This document shows positions 1-9,520 of a stretch of DNA of 64,000 nt, piece by piece. A program made the position numbers and the translations under genes. Location of the stretch: the NCBI GenBank assembly GCA_036563615.1, contig DATCMB010000006.1:899406-963405 (forward strand), read 5' to 3'. Numbering within the stretch: the first letter of the stretch is position 1; the number at the start of each line of letters is the position of its first letter. The DNA comes from Candidatus Binatia bacterium. GTDB lineage: Bacteria > Desulfobacterota > Binatia > UBA12015. Below the pieces are notes generated by a model. It saw only the letters and a program-made list of their open reading frames with translations, ran no database searches and had not been told where the DNA came from.

Positions 1-864
1 CGGGCTGTCGCGCCGCACCTCGGTGCCGACGCCTTGGTCGGTGAACAGCTCGAGCAGGACCGCGTGGCGCACGCGGCCGTCGATCACGTGGACTTTCTTG
101 ACGCCGCCGCGCAGCGCCTCGAGGCAGCACTCGACCTTGGGAATCATGCCCTTGTTGACCACGCCCTCCGCGATCAGGCGGCGCGCCTCGCTGGTCGACA
201 GCGTGCGGATCAGCTCGCCGTTCGCGTCCTTGATGCCCTCGACGTCGGTGAGCAGCAGCAGCTTCTCCGCCTCGAGCGCCTCCGCGATCTTGCCCGCCGC
301 GATGTCGGCGTTGATGTTCAGGCTCTCGCCCTTGGGGCTCGCCGCGACCGGCGCGATCACCGGGATGAAGTCCTGCTGCTGCAGCGCCTGCACGAGCTCC
401 GGGTTGACGCCGATCACCTCGCCGACCTGACCGAGGTCACCGTTCTCGGAGTTGGCGCGGCGCGCGACGATCAGGTTGCCGTCCTTGCCCGAGAAGCCGA
501 CCGCCTTGCCGCCGGCGAGGTTGATCATCGACACGATCTGGCCGTTGATCTCGCCCGCCAGCACCATCTCGACGACGCGCATGGTGTTGGCGTCGGTGAC
601 GCGCATGCCGCGCACGAACGTCGAGCTGATGTTGAGGTCGGACAGCATCTTGTCGATCTGCGGTCCGCCACCGTGCACCACGACCGGGTGGATGCCGACG
701 TACTTGAGCAGCACGATGTCGCGCGCGAAGGCCTGCTTCAGCGCGTCGTCCGTCATCGCGTGGCCGCCGTACTTGATGACGACCGTCTTGCCCGCGAAGC
801 GCCGGATGTAGGGGAGGGCTTCGAGCAGGACCTCCGCCTGGTCGATCGGCTTCGCCGTGGTCAC
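1..864 (-). CDS. argB: Acetylglutamate kinase, 3' end cut by window edge
   Basis: Phosphorylates N-acetylglutamate with ATP, the second step of arginine synthesis in the cytoplasm. Reading from a GTG at 862-864 gives 288 residues with no stop before the edge. The family hallmarks VIKYGGHAM (residues 29-37) and HGGGPQ (64-69) are intact, and the last visible residues match the usual C-terminal strand, so only a few residues are probably missing. No good Shine-Dalgarno precedes the GTG. It is divergent from the M20 hydrolase gene. In many deltaproteobacteria argB directly follows hslU, whereas here about 5.6 kb separates them. Confidence 0.93.
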   Translation of the reverse strand, partial: MTTAKPIDQAEVLLEALPYIRRFAGKTVVIKYGGHAMTDDALKQAFARDIVLLKYVGIHPVVVHGGGPQIDKMLSDLNISSTFVRGMRVTDANTMRVVEMVLAGEINGQIVSMINLAGGKAVGFSGKDGNLIVARRANSENGDLGQVGEVIGVNPELVQALQQQDFIPVIAPVAASPKGESLNINADIAAGKIAEALEAEKLLLLTDVEGIKDANGELIRTLSTSEARRLIAEGVVNKGMIPKVECCLEALRGGVKKVHVIDGRVRHAVLLELFTDQGVGTEVRRDSP

Positions 865-1001
865 GTCGCGCGGATACGTAACCAGGTCGCCGAACGCAAC
901 TTTCCGCGGCCGCTTGGCGCCGCGCGCGAGCGGCCGACGTTTTCACGATCGGACGACGCGTGCGGTTGCCCTGCGCCACGGTTGTGGAATGATCGCCCGC
1001 C

Positions 1002-2198
1002 GTGATCGACCAGGGCTTGATCGAGGAAGCGCAGGAGCTGCTCCCGGACGCCGTCGCGCTGCGCCGTCGCCTGCACCGCAACCCCGAGCTCGGGCTCGAG
1101 CTGCCGGCGACGCAGCAGGCGGTGCTGGAAGCGCTCGACGGTCTGCCGCTCGAGATCGAGACCGGGCGGCGCACGACGTCGGTGCTGGCGACGCTCACCG
1201 GCGGCAAGCCCGGCCCGACGATCCTCCTGCGCGGCGACATGGACGCGTTGCCGCTGCACGAGGACACCGGGCTCGAGTTCGCCTCGGCGGTCGACGGGCG
1301 CATGCACGCCTGCGGTCACGACGCGCACGTCGCGATGCTCGCCGGCGCCGCCCGCTTGCTCGCGCGCCGTCGCGACGACCTCGCGGGTCGGGTGATGTTC
1401 ATGTTCCAGCCCGGCGAGGAGGGGCACTTCGGCGCCCGCGTGATGCTCGAGGAGGGGCTGCTCGACCGCGAGCACCCGCCGTGCGCGGCGTTCGCGATCC
1501 ACGTCGTGCCGACGATCCGCGCCGGCACGATCGCCACCCGGCCGAGCGCGCTGCTCGCGTCGAACGACGATTTCGCGGTGACGATCCGCGGGCGCGGCGG
1601 GCATGCGTCGATGCCGCACGACGCGCTCGACCCGATCCCGATCGCCTGCGAGATCGTGCAGGCGCTGCAGACCTACGTCACCCGCCGCGTGAACGTTTTC
1701 GAGCCGGCGGTGATCACGGTCGCCCACATCAAGGCCGGGACGACGTTCAACGTCATCCCCGAGGTCGCGACCATGCGCGGCACGATCCGCACCGTGTCCG
1801 AGGCGACGCGCAAGCAGGTGGTCGGCGACCTGCGCGGTCTGATCGAGGGCATCGCGCGCGCGCACGGCGCGAGCGCCGAGCTGCAGCTCTGGGAGGGCTA
1901 CCCGGTCACGGCGAACGACCGCGACTTCGCCGGCTTCACCCTCGGCGTCGCCCGCGACCTGCTCGGCGAGCGTCGCGCGATCGAGCTGCCGAACGCGTTC
2001 ATGGGCGCGGAGGACTTCTCCTACGTCCTCGACCGCTTGCCGGGCGCGATGGTGTTCCTCGGCGTGCGTCCGCAGGGCGTCTCTCGCCCCGCCCCGAACC
2101 ACTCGAACCGCATGGTGCTCGACGAGGACGCGATGGCGACCGGCATCGCGATGCACGCCGCGGTCGCGCTCCGCTGGACGCAGCAAGCGACCGCTTGA
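1002..2198 (+). CDS. M20D-family amidohydrolase/peptidase
   Basis: Zinc-dependent hydrolase of the hippurate hydrolase/N-acyl-amino-acid amidohydrolase type (398 aa). It starts at GTG 1002. Metal-site motifs are RGDMDALP (77-84), CGHDAH (104-109) and PGEEG (137-141), followed by the dimerisation lid with GRGGHASMPH and a C-terminal GAEDFSY motif. The Cys in CGHDAH is typical of M20D rather than DapE or ArgE. No signal peptide is visible, so it is probably cytoplasmic. Its position next to argB suggests N-acyl amino-acid turnover, but the substrate cannot be read from sequence (indole-3-acetyl, hippuryl and acetyl amino acids are all possible). Confidence 0.9.
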   Translation: MIDQGLIEEAQELLPDAVALRRRLHRNPELGLELPATQQAVLEALDGLPLEIETGRRTTSVLATLTGGKPGPTILLRGDMDALPLHEDTGLEFASAVDGRMHACGHDAHVAMLAGAARLLARRRDDLAGRVMFMFQPGEEGHFGARVMLEEGLLDREHPPCAAFAIHVVPTIRAGTIATRPSALLASNDDFAVTIRGRGGHASMPHDALDPIPIACEIVQALQTYVTRRVNVFEPAVITVAHIKAGTTFNVIPEVATMRGTIRTVSEATRKQVVGDLRGLIEGIARAHGASAELQLWEGYPVTANDRDFAGFTLGVARDLLGERRAIELPNAFMGAEDFSYVLDRLPGAMVFLGVRPQGVSRPAPNHSNRMVLDEDAMATGIAMHAAVALRWTQQATA

Positions 2199-2208
2199 CA
2201 CGCGTGCC

Positions 2209-2232
2209 TTCGCGCTTACCGGCAAGCGCGAA
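2209..2232. terminator. Hairpin just after the M20 gene
   Basis: Nine-base perfect stem (TTCGCGCTT and AAGCGCGAA) with a six-base loop, starting 10 bases after the M20 stop codon. No T-tract follows, so it may be a weak terminator or an RNA-stabilising hairpin. Its 3' arm directly abuts a perfect AGGAGG at 2233-2238. Confidence 0.4.
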
Positions 2233-2295
2233 AGGAGGCACGCGACGCGACACCGCGGAGTCCACGCGAGGCGGAGGCGCCGACGCGTCTGGTGC

Positions 2296-2685
2296 ATGTT
2301 CGGCGCGCTCGCGGCCGCCGTCCCCGCAGCGGCGGCCGACGACGCGCTCGAGCGCCGCGCCGGCGGGAGCGCGCCGGTCGACGACCTGGTGTGCTGCGCC
2401 GAGGTCGAGGCGTTCTGCCGCGCCCTCGACGGCGCCGCGGCGGTCGTCGCGGACTCGGCGCGCGTGCGCGGCCTCGACGATCCGGAGACGATGACCCGCA
2501 TCGCGGAGCTCGCCGCGCTCGCCCGCATCGGCGACGGCTACGAGCGCGACGGCGCCTTCGTACGCTGCGGCGACGAGGTCGCACGCACCTGCGGGGCGAG
2601 CGTCGCGCGCGCGATGGCGTCGCTCGCCGACGCCCTGCGCCGCGCCGAGGAGCAGCGGCCCGCGCCCGAGCGCGACGACACCTGA
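2296..2685 (+). CDS. Small exported protein of unknown function
   Basis: 129 aa from ATG 2296. I do not recognise the family. The N-terminus MFGALAAAVPAAAADD looks like the hydrophobic core and cleavage site of a Sec signal peptide but lacks a charged n-region. Upstream in frame there is no ATG, GTG or TTG back to a perfect AGGAGG at 2233-2238. An ACG at 2245 lies six bases after that site, and starting there would add an Arg-rich n-region (see findings). The mature part is acidic with four Cys residues (a VCCAEVEAFC motif and two single ones), suggesting disulfides in the periplasm. Confidence 0.6.
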   Translation: MFGALAAAVPAAAADDALERRAGGSAPVDDLVCCAEVEAFCRALDGAAAVVADSARVRGLDDPETMTRIAELAALARIGDGYERDGAFVRCGDEVARTCGASVARAMASLADALRRAEEQRPAPERDDT

Positions 2686-2704
2686 GGCGGGCCCGCCGGC
2701 GCCG

Positions 2705-2734
2705 GACGCCCCCGGGGACGGGCCCGAGGGCGTC
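2705..2734. terminator. Possible stem-loop after the small exported gene
   Basis: Seven-base arms GACGCCC and GGGCGTC enclose a loop that itself contains CCCCGGGG. It lies 20 bases after the stop at 2685 and has no T-tract. In DNA this GC-rich such a hairpin may arise by chance. Confidence 0.25.
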
Positions 2735-2910
2735 GGCGCGCGGTGATCGCGGCGTCCCCGGCGAGCGCCTCCGACGACGCCGCGCCCACGGCACCGCGCG
2801 CTCCCGCGCCGCGCGGGAAACCCTTGCGCCTCGAGGGGTCGAGCTTAGCTTTTCGCAGTCCGCGCCGGCGCGGCTCGGCTGCGGGCGAGCAATTTTCGGA
2901 GAGAGGCGAG

Positions 2911-3957
2911 ATGAGGATTGCGCAGGTTGCACCCCTGATCGAAGCAGTGCCGCCCAAGCTCTACGGCGGCACCGAGCGGGTCGTCTCCTATCTCACCGAG
3001 GAGCTGGTCCGCTTGGGACACGACGTGACGCTGTTCGCCAGCGGCGACTCCCGCACCGCCGCCCGTCTGGTCGCCGGCGTGCCGGAGGCCCTGCGGCTGG
3101 CGGGCGTGCACGCCGCCGAGCCGTACCACATGCTGCTCGCCGACCGTGCCTTCGCCCTCGCGGATCAGTTCGACGTCATCCACTTCCACATCGACTACCT
3201 GCACCTGCCGCTCGCCGAGCGCGAGCAGGTGCCGACCGTGACCACCATGCACGGACGCCTCGACCTTCCCGAGGTGGGGGCGATCTTCCGGCGCTACTTC
3301 GACGCGCCGCTGGTCTCGATCTCCGACGCGCAGCGCGAGCCGCTGCCGTTCGCGAACTGGGTGGGCACCGTCTACCACGGCTTGCCCAAGGACCTGCATC
3401 CGTTCAACGAGCGTTCCGACGGCTACCTGGCGTTCCTCGGCCGCATCTCGCCGGAGAAGGGCGTCGACCGCGCGATCGAGATCGCGCGTCGCGCCGGAAT
3501 CCCGCTGAAGATCGCCGCCAAGGTCGACCGCGCCGACCGCGAGTACTTCGAAACGCAGATCGCCCGGTTGCTCGATCAACCGGGGATCGAGTATGTCGGG
3601 GAGATCGGTGACGGTGACAAGGGACGCTTTCTCGGCAACGCGATCGGGCTGCTGTTCCCGGTCGACTGGCCCGAGCCCTTCGGCCTGGTGATGATCGAAG
3701 CGATGGCGTGCGGTACGCCCGTGGTGGCGTTCCGACGCGGGTCGGTCCCCGAGGTGATCGACGAAGGCGTGACGGGCTTCGTCGTCGAAAACATCGACGA
3801 GGCGGTGCGTGCGGTCGGACGTCTCGACCAGCTCGACCGTCGCACGTGTCGGACGGTGTTCGAGAAGCGCTTCAGCGCCGAGCGCATGGCTCGGGAGTAC
3901 GTCGAGATCTACAAGCGTTTGATCGCTCGCGACAGGCGGACCACGCTCGCTGCATGA
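2911..3957 (+). CDS. GT4-family glycosyltransferase
   Basis: 348 aa, GT-B fold. The frame is open further upstream, but ATG 2911 begins a classic MRIAQVAP N-terminus and follows a purine-rich GAGAGGCGAG. The glycine-rich LYGGTERV loop, the LGRISPEKGVD hinge, PEPFGLVMIEAMACGTPVV donor-site motif and the late EGVTGF are all visible, so it should be an active retaining transferase using a nucleotide-sugar donor. It is 21 bases upstream of the debranching-type glucosidase and probably co-transcribed, pointing to storage-glucan or glycosylated solute metabolism. The acceptor is unknown. Confidence 0.9.
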   Translation: MRIAQVAPLIEAVPPKLYGGTERVVSYLTEELVRLGHDVTLFASGDSRTAARLVAGVPEALRLAGVHAAEPYHMLLADRAFALADQFDVIHFHIDYLHLPLAEREQVPTVTTMHGRLDLPEVGAIFRRYFDAPLVSISDAQREPLPFANWVGTVYHGLPKDLHPFNERSDGYLAFLGRISPEKGVDRAIEIARRAGIPLKIAAKVDRADREYFETQIARLLDQPGIEYVGEIGDGDKGRFLGNAIGLLFPVDWPEPFGLVMIEAMACGTPVVAFRRGSVPEVIDEGVTGFVVENIDEAVRAVGRLDQLDRRTCRTVFEKRFSAERMAREYVEIYKRLIARDRRTTLAA

Positions 3958-3978
3958 GCTGCATGAGGTGAGGTGTCG

Positions 3979-6159
3979 ATGGGGGACGGCACGCGTGCCG
4001 ACGTCATCCGCGTCGAGGACCAGTACTACATCCTTTCGACCTCCTCGCGCGTCGACGACCGCACGCGGGTCCTCGCGGATGGCGTGTCCTTCGCCGTGTT
4101 CGACCGCTACGGCGACATGCATCGCCTCGGGCGGCTCGGCGAGCAGGGGCTCTACCGCGACGGGACGCGGTTCCTGAGCGGCTTCGAGCTGTCGTTCGCG
4201 AACGAGCGCGCGCTGCTGCTGAGCTCGGCGGTGCGCGACGACAACACGGCGCTCGCCGTCGACCTCGCGAATCCGGATCTGCCCGGCAACGGCATCGCCG
4301 TCCCCGCCGACACCATCCACCTGCACCGCTCGCTGTTCCTCTGGGACGGCTGCCTCTACCAGGCGCTGCGCGTGCGCAGCTTCGGTCTGCAGGACGCGCA
4401 GGTGACGGTGCGTCTCGGCTTCGCCGCCGACTTCGCCGACATCTTCGAGGTGCGCGGCGTGCAGCGGAAGCAGCGCGGCCGCGCGTTCGCCACCGTGCTC
4501 TCCGCCGACACCGTCGAGCTCGCGTACGACGGTCTCGACGGCGTGCGGCGCACGACGCGTCTCCAGTTCGAGCCGCCGCCGGCGCGGCTCGACACCGGCG
4601 CCGCCGAGTGGGAGGTGCACCTGCGGCCGCGCGGCGAGCTCACGCTGCGGACGCGCGTCATCACGCACATCGGTCGCGACACGAAGCGCGAGGCGCCGAC
4701 GCACGACGACGCGTGGGCGTGGGCGCACGCGACGCGACGTCAGTCGCTCGAGCAGGACGCGCGGGTCAGCACTTCGAACCCGCAGCTCGACGCCTGGCTC
4801 AGCCGCGCCGCCGCCGATCTGCACATGATGCTCGCGCGCACGCCGCACGGCATCTACCCGCTCGCCGGCATCCCCTGGTACGGCACGCTGTTCGGCCGCG
4901 ACTCGCTGGTCACCGCGTGGCAGACGCTGCTCACGAGCCCGCAGCTCGCCCGCGGCGTCCTGCGGTCGCTCGCCGCCCTGCAGGCGCAGGAAGTCTCCGA
5001 GGAGCGGCAGGCGGAGCCGGGCAAGATCGTGCACGAGGTGCGCGGCGGCGAGATGGCGGCGCTCGGCGAGATCCCGTTCGGCCGCTACTACGGCACGGTC
5101 GACGCGACGCCGCTCTTCGTCCTGCTCGCCGGCGAGTACTACCAGCGCACCGGCGACCGCGAGTCGATCGAGCGCCTGTGGCCGAACCTCGAGGCCGCGA
5201 TGCGCTGGATGGCGACCTACGGCGATCCCGACGGCGACGGCTTCCTCGAGTACCGCAGCCACGGCCGGGGGCTCGTCAATCAGGGCTGGAAGGACTCGTC
5301 GGACGCCGTGTTCCACGCCGACGGGGAGCTCGCCGAGGGCCCGATCGCGCTCGCCGAGGTGCAGGCGTACGCGTACGCGGCGTGGCGTGCGGGCGCGCGC
5401 CTCGCGGGCGTGCTCGGTGATCGGACGCGGGCGAGCGAGCTCGACGCGAAGGCCGACGCGCTACGCGAGCGGTTCGAGCAGGCGTTCTGGAACGACGAGC
5501 TCGGGACCTACGTGATCGCGCTCGACGGCGCGAAGCGCCAGTGCCGCGTCAAGGCCTCGAACGCGGGCCAGGTGCTGTTCTCCGGCATCGCGTCGCCCGA
5601 GCGCGCGCGCCGGGTCGCGGACGTGCTGCTCGCCGACGACATGTTCTCCGGCTGGGGCGTGCGCACGGTGGCGCGCGGCGAGTCGCGCTACAACCCGATG
5701 TCGTACCACAACGGCTCGGTGTGGCCGCACGACAACGCGCTGATCGCGCTCGGGCTCGCGCGCAACGGCTGCCACGAGCACGCGATGAAGATCTTCTCGG
5801 CGCTGTTCGACGCGTCCGCCTTCATCGAGCTGCGCCGCCTGCCCGAGCTGTTCTGCGGCTTCGTGCGCCGCCAAGGCGAGGGGCCGACGCTCTACCCGGT
5901 CGCGTGCTCGCCGCAGGCCTGGGCGACGGGCGCCGTGTTCCAGCTCCTGCAGGCTTGCCTCGGCATCTCGTTCGAGGCGAGCGAGCGGCGCATCGTGCTG
6001 ACGCAGCCGACGCTGCCGCCGTTCGTGGAACAGGTGCGGATCTCGCACCTGCGCGTCGGCGACGCCTCGGTCGACGTGCTGCTGAGCGGCCGCGGCCAGG
6101 ACGTGTCGGTCGAGACGCAGCACCACCGCGGTCAGCTCGACGTCGTGATGCGGGCCTGA
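3979..6159 (+). CDS. Amylo-alpha-1,6-glucosidase (glycogen debranching type)
   Basis: 726 aa from ATG 3979 (AGGTGAGG just upstream; an in-frame GTG at 3973 is possible). The N-terminal beta domain (about 1-240, with the GLYRDGTRFLSGFEL motif) precedes an (alpha/alpha)6 barrel with GRDSLVTAW, YGDPDGDGFLEY and YNPMSYHNGSVWPHDNALIA, diagnostic of bacterial GDE_C-type glucosidases. It would hydrolyse alpha-1,6 or related glucosidic bonds in the cytoplasm. The pairing with a GT4 enzyme recurs in other bacteria, sometimes for glycosylated compatible solutes rather than glycogen, so the exact substrate is open. Confidence 0.88.
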   Translation: MGDGTRADVIRVEDQYYILSTSSRVDDRTRVLADGVSFAVFDRYGDMHRLGRLGEQGLYRDGTRFLSGFELSFANERALLLSSAVRDDNTALAVDLANPDLPGNGIAVPADTIHLHRSLFLWDGCLYQALRVRSFGLQDAQVTVRLGFAADFADIFEVRGVQRKQRGRAFATVLSADTVELAYDGLDGVRRTTRLQFEPPPARLDTGAAEWEVHLRPRGELTLRTRVITHIGRDTKREAPTHDDAWAWAHATRRQSLEQDARVSTSNPQLDAWLSRAAADLHMMLARTPHGIYPLAGIPWYGTLFGRDSLVTAWQTLLTSPQLARGVLRSLAALQAQEVSEERQAEPGKIVHEVRGGEMAALGEIPFGRYYGTVDATPLFVLLAGEYYQRTGDRESIERLWPNLEAAMRWMATYGDPDGDGFLEYRSHGRGLVNQGWKDSSDAVFHADGELAEGPIALAEVQAYAYAAWRAGARLAGVLGDRTRASELDAKADALRERFEQAFWNDELGTYVIALDGAKRQCRVKASNAGQVLFSGIASPERARRVADVLLADDMFSGWGVRTVARGESRYNPMSYHNGSVWPHDNALIALGLARNGCHEHAMKIFSALFDASAFIELRRLPELFCGFVRRQGEGPTLYPVACSPQAWATGAVFQLLQACLGISFEASERRIVLTQPTLPPFVEQVRISHLRVGDASVDVLLSGRGQDVSVETQHHRGQLDVVMRA

Positions 6160-6175
6160 GCCCGCGGCATCCCGC

Positions 6176-6391
6176 TCAGCGCCTGCTCGACACGAGCAGG
6201 GAGACGAAGCCGACCGCCAGCACGACGCCCGCGGCGATCAGGAAGTAGGGCAGGATCCGCCACGGATTGCCCTCGGTCTGCGCGGCCTCGATGATCCACA
6301 CGCCGGCGAAGCCGAGCGTGAGCAGCAGCAGCGCCGCGATCAGCAGGGTGCCGCGGCTCGACGGGTAGAGCGCCACGAGGGGACCGTACAC
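6176..6391 (-). CDS. Small two-helix membrane protein
   Basis: 71 aa with two predicted transmembrane segments (about residues 15-34 and 48-66) joined by a polar loop containing EAAQTEGNPWR, ending in SSRR. No family recognised. It lies 80 bases downstream of hslU on the same strand and converges on the glucosidase gene with 16 bases between stops. The hydrophobicity pattern and clean ATG start make a real gene likely. Confidence 0.6.
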   Translation of the reverse strand: MYGPLVALYPSSRGTLLIAALLLLTLGFAGVWIIEAAQTEGNPWRILPYFLIAAGVVLAVGFVSLLVSSRR

Positions 6392-6471
6392 GCCCTGCGG
6401 GGCCGCCTGTCAATGGCCGGACGTGCCGGACGGGGCAGGGCGGGCTCGGTCGGGTCCGACGTCGCGCGAGA

Positions 6472-7887
6472 TCAGAGGATGAAGCGCGACAGGTCCTCGC
6501 TCGCCAGGATCGGATCGAGCTCGGCGCGCACCATCTCGCCGGTCACCGTCACGCTCTGCCCGCGCATGTCGGGCGCGTCGAACATCAGCTTGTCGAGCAG
6601 CCGCTCGAGCACCGTGTGCAGGCGGCGCGCGCCGATGTTCTCGGTGCGCTCGTTGGCGAGCGCCGCGATGCGCGCGATCTCGGCCACCGCTTCGTCGGAG
6701 AAGCGCAGCTCGACGCCTTCCGTCGCGAGCAGCGCCGCGTACTGACGGATCAGCGCGTTCTTCGGCTCCGTCAGGATGCGCACGAAGTCCTCCTGCGTGA
6801 GCGGCTCGAGCTCGACGCGGATCGGGAAGCGGCCCTGGAACTCGGGGATCAGGTCCGACGGCTTCGCGATGTGGAAGGCGCCGGACGCGATGAACAGGAT
6901 GTGATCCGTGCGCACCGGGCCGTGCTTGGTGTTGACGGTCGAGCCCTCGACGATCGGCAGCAGGTCGCGCTGCACGCCCTCGCGCGACACGTCGGGTCCG
7001 CCGGTGTGCGAGCGGCCGGCGATCTTGTCGATCTCGTCGAGGAAGACGATGCCCGAGGTCTCGACCCGCCGGATCGCCTCGCGCACGACCTTCTCCATGT
7101 CGACGAGCCGCGTCGCCTCCTCCTGCGTGAGCGCCGCGAGCGCGTCGGGGACGCTCATCTTCCGCCGCTTGGTCTTCTTCGGCAGGAGGTTGGAGAACAT
7201 CTCCTTGAGGTTGAAGCCGACCTCCTCCATGCCCTGCGGCGTCATCACCTCGATGCTCGGCATCACCTGCTCGGCGAGCTCGATCTCGACCTGACGTGCG
7301 TCGAGCTCTCCGGCGCGCAGCTTCTTGCGCAGCCTCTCGCGGGTCGCGCTCGCCGACTCCTCCTCGACCGCCGGTCCCATGCCGATCGAGCGCGGCGGGA
7401 GCAGCAGGTCGAGCAGGCGATCCTCGGCGGCCTCGCGCGCGCGCAGCGAGACCTTCTCGCGCTCCTCGTGCCGCACCATGTTGATCGCGACCTCGACCAG
7501 GTCGCGGATGATCGACTCGACGTCGCGCCCCACGTAGCCGACCTCGGTGAACTTCGACGCCTCGACCTTGATGAACGGCGCGCTCGTCAGCCGAGCGAGC
7601 CGCCGCGAGATCTCGGTCTTCCCGACGCCGGTCGGGCCGATCATGATGATGTTCTTCGGGATGATCTCGTCGCGCAGCTCGGGCGGCACCTGCTGACGTC
7701 GCCAGCGGTTGCGCAGCGCGATCGCGACCGCGCGCTTCGCCGCGCGCTGACCGACGATGTAGCGGTCGAGCTCGGAAACCACCTCGCGCGGCGTCATCGC
7801 GACGGCCGCCGTCGTGGCGTCGTCGTCGCCCGTGCTTCGCGCGCTGCCGCTCAGCACCAGCGCGCCCTCGGCATCGTTCGCGTTCAT
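6472..7887 (-). CDS. hslU: HslU ATPase/unfoldase subunit of HslUV protease
   Basis: AAA+ unfoldase that feeds substrates to HslV in the cytoplasm (471 aa). Walker A is GPTGVGKT (84-91); the GYVGRDVES pore loop, Walker B FLDEIDKI, and the sensor region with [10 protein letters not shown] are present. The usual N-terminus ([17 protein letters not shown]) begins at residue 31, so the first 30 residues, rich in Ser, Asp and Ala, are an extension or an over-called start. The ATG overlaps the hslV stop by 4 bases, arguing for coupling and for the long form. Confidence 0.96.
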   Translation of the reverse strand: MNANDAEGALVLSGSARSTGDDDATTAAVAMTPREVVSELDRYIVGQRAAKRAVAIALRNRWRRQQVPPELRDEIIPKNIIMIGPTGVGKTEISRRLARLTSAPFIKVEASKFTEVGYVGRDVESIIRDLVEVAINMVRHEEREKVSLRAREAAEDRLLDLLLPPRSIGMGPAVEEESASATRERLRKKLRAGELDARQVEIELAEQVMPSIEVMTPQGMEEVGFNLKEMFSNLLPKKTKRRKMSVPDALAALTQEEATRLVDMEKVVREAIRRVETSGIVFLDEIDKIAGRSHTGGPDVSREGVQRDLLPIVEGSTVNTKHGPVRTDHILFIASGAFHIAKPSDLIPEFQGRFPIRVELEPLTQEDFVRILTEPKNALIRQYAALLATEGVELRFSDEAVAEIARIAALANERTENIGARRLHTVLERLLDKLMFDAPDMRGQSVTVTGEMVRAELDPILASEDLSRFIL

Positions 7888-8468
7888 GTCGTTTCCGTGC
7901 GGCCGGCGATCTCTTCGATCACCAGCGCGTCGTTCGTGTAGATGCAGATCTCGGCCGCTGTCCGCATCGCCGCTTCGGCGATCTGACGGGCGTCGAGCGT
8001 GGTGTGCGCGAGCAGCGCGCGCGCCGCGGCGAGCGCGAAGTTGCCGCCCGAGCCGATCGCGATCGCGACGTCGCCGCCCGGCAGCGGATCGGGCTCGATC
8101 ACGTCGCCGGTGCCGGAGATCACCAGCGCCTGCTCGGCGTCGACCGTCAGCAGCATCGCCTCGAGCCGGCGCAGTGCGCGGTCGGTCCGCCAGTCCTTCG
8201 CGAGCTCGACCGCCGCGCGCCGCAGCTGGCCGCGGTACTCCTCGAGCTTCTGCTCGAAGCGCTCGAACAGCGTGAAGGCGTCGGCCGACGCGCCGGCGAA
8301 GCCGGCGATCACCTGATCGCGGTAGAGGCGGCGCACCTTGCGGGCGCCGTGCTTCAGCACCGTCGCGCCGAAGCTCACCTGGCCGTCGCCGGCGACGCAG
8401 GCTCTGTTGCCGCGCCGGACCGCCAGGATGGTCGTCGAATGGAACACCGGCTCGCGCGACTCGCTCAC
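7884..8468 (-). CDS. hslV: HslV peptidase subunit
   Basis: N-terminal-threonine peptidase of the HslUV complex (194 aa from GTG 8468). The catalytic Thr is T12 or T13 in [12 protein letters not shown], so a propeptide of about 11 residues must be removed, unlike the enterobacterial enzyme where Thr follows the initiator Met. GDGQVSFG, the [10 protein letters not shown] motif and [14 protein letters not shown] are typical. It is the middle gene of xerC-hslV-hslU. Confidence 0.95.
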   Translation of the reverse strand: MSESREPVFHSTTILAVRRGNRACVAGDGQVSFGATVLKHGARKVRRLYRDQVIAGFAGASADAFTLFERFEQKLEEYRGQLRRAAVELAKDWRTDRALRRLEAMLLTVDAEQALVISGTGDVIEPDPLPGGDVAIAIGSGGNFALAAARALLAHTTLDARQIAEAAMRTAAEICIYTNDALVIEEIAGRTETT

Positions 8469-8541
8469 CCTTTTCTGTCTACGGATCCGCCTTCGGCTTG
8501 TCGATGGGCGCGGCGTACCGCCGCGGCGGCGGAGGCGCGCG

Positions 8542-9450
8542 TCAGGCGCGCGGGTGGAAGCGCTGGTACGCCGCCCGCAGCTGCTTCAGGCTCACGTGCG
8601 TGTAGCGCTGCGTCGTCGCGAGGCTCGCATGGCCGAGCAGCTCCTGGATCGAGCGCAGGTCGGCGCCGCCGTCGAGCAGATGCGTCGCGCAGCTGTGCCG
8701 CAGCGCGTGCGGATTGACCGGCTCGACGCCGGCGTCGCGCATCGCGCGTGCGACGATGCGCGCGACGCTGCGCACGTCGAGGCGCGTGCCGCGCAGGTTG
8801 CGGAACACGGGCTCGCTGCCCGCGGCGCGGCCGCCGCTGACGTCGGCGAGGGCCTGGAGCGCCGCGCGCGCGGCGCTGGTCAGCGGCACGATGCGGTCCT
8901 TGTTGCCCTTGCCGGCGCGGACGTGGACCTGGCGCTGCGCGAGCGACACGTCGCGCCAGTCGAGCGCGACCACCTCGCTCGCCCGCAGACCGCTGCCGTA
9001 GAGCACCTCGAGCAGCGCCGCGTCGCGGGCCGCGCGCCGATCGCCGATCGGCCGCTCGGGATCGAGCACGCGCGCGAGGTCGCGCTCGGAGACGAAGCGC
9101 GGCAGCGTGCGGGTGAAGCGGGGCGTGCGCAGCGTCGCGGCGGGGCTCGCCTCGATCGTCCCGCGCCGCTTCAGGAAGGCGAAGAAGCTGCGCAGCACGG
9201 CGACCGTGCGCCCGAGCGAGCGCCGGCCCACGGTGGCCCCGCGGTCGGCGAGGAAGCGGCGCAGGGCGTCGGCGTCGACCGCGCACCAGTCGACCGGCGC
9301 GCCGCCCCGGTCCTCGACCAGGCGGGCGAGCTCGGTGCGGTAGGCGCGCAGCGTGTGGCGCGAGGCGCGGCGCTCGACGCGCAGGTGCTCGAGGTACGCC
9401 GCGACGCCCGGATCGAGCTCGTCCGGCCGCTCCTCCTCGTGCTCCGCCAT
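8542..9450 (-). CDS. xerC: Tyrosine recombinase XerC
   Basis: Site-specific recombinase for chromosome dimer resolution (302 aa). ATG 9450 follows GGGGGAGGTG and begins [10 protein letters not shown]; the frame is open further upstream without similarity to the family. SAM-like N-terminal domain (about 14-100), then the catalytic set R156 (GLRASE), K181 (GKGNKDR), H248/R251 (HALRHS), H274 (LLGHAS) and nucleophile Y283. All residues are present. It is a housekeeping Xer, not phage integrase-like, and first gene of the xerC-hslVU operon. Confidence 0.94.
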   Translation of the reverse strand: MAEHEEERPDELDPGVAAYLEHLRVERRASRHTLRAYRTELARLVEDRGGAPVDWCAVDADALRRFLADRGATVGRRSLGRTVAVLRSFFAFLKRRGTIEASPAATLRTPRFTRTLPRFVSERDLARVLDPERPIGDRRAARDAALLEVLYGSGLRASEVVALDWRDVSLAQRQVHVRAGKGNKDRIVPLTSAARAALQALADVSGGRAAGSEPVFRNLRGTRLDVRSVARIVARAMRDAGVEPVNPHALRHSCATHLLDGGADLRSIQELLGHASLATTQRYTHVSLKQLRAAYQRFHPRA

Positions 9451-9520
9451 CCGGCACCTCCCCCGGGGGACCGCGCGTCGCGCTGTCCCCTTCGCCGGGC
9501 CTGTGTTACCACCGCGGGGA

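Noticed and set aside
861..5316. Long minus-strand open frames (861-2528 and 2845-5316) opposite the M20, GT4 and glucosidase genes
   Set aside because: Their products are Arg/His/Val-rich low complexity with no motif, the usual antisense shadows of GC-rich genes; the plus-strand products have full family signatures.
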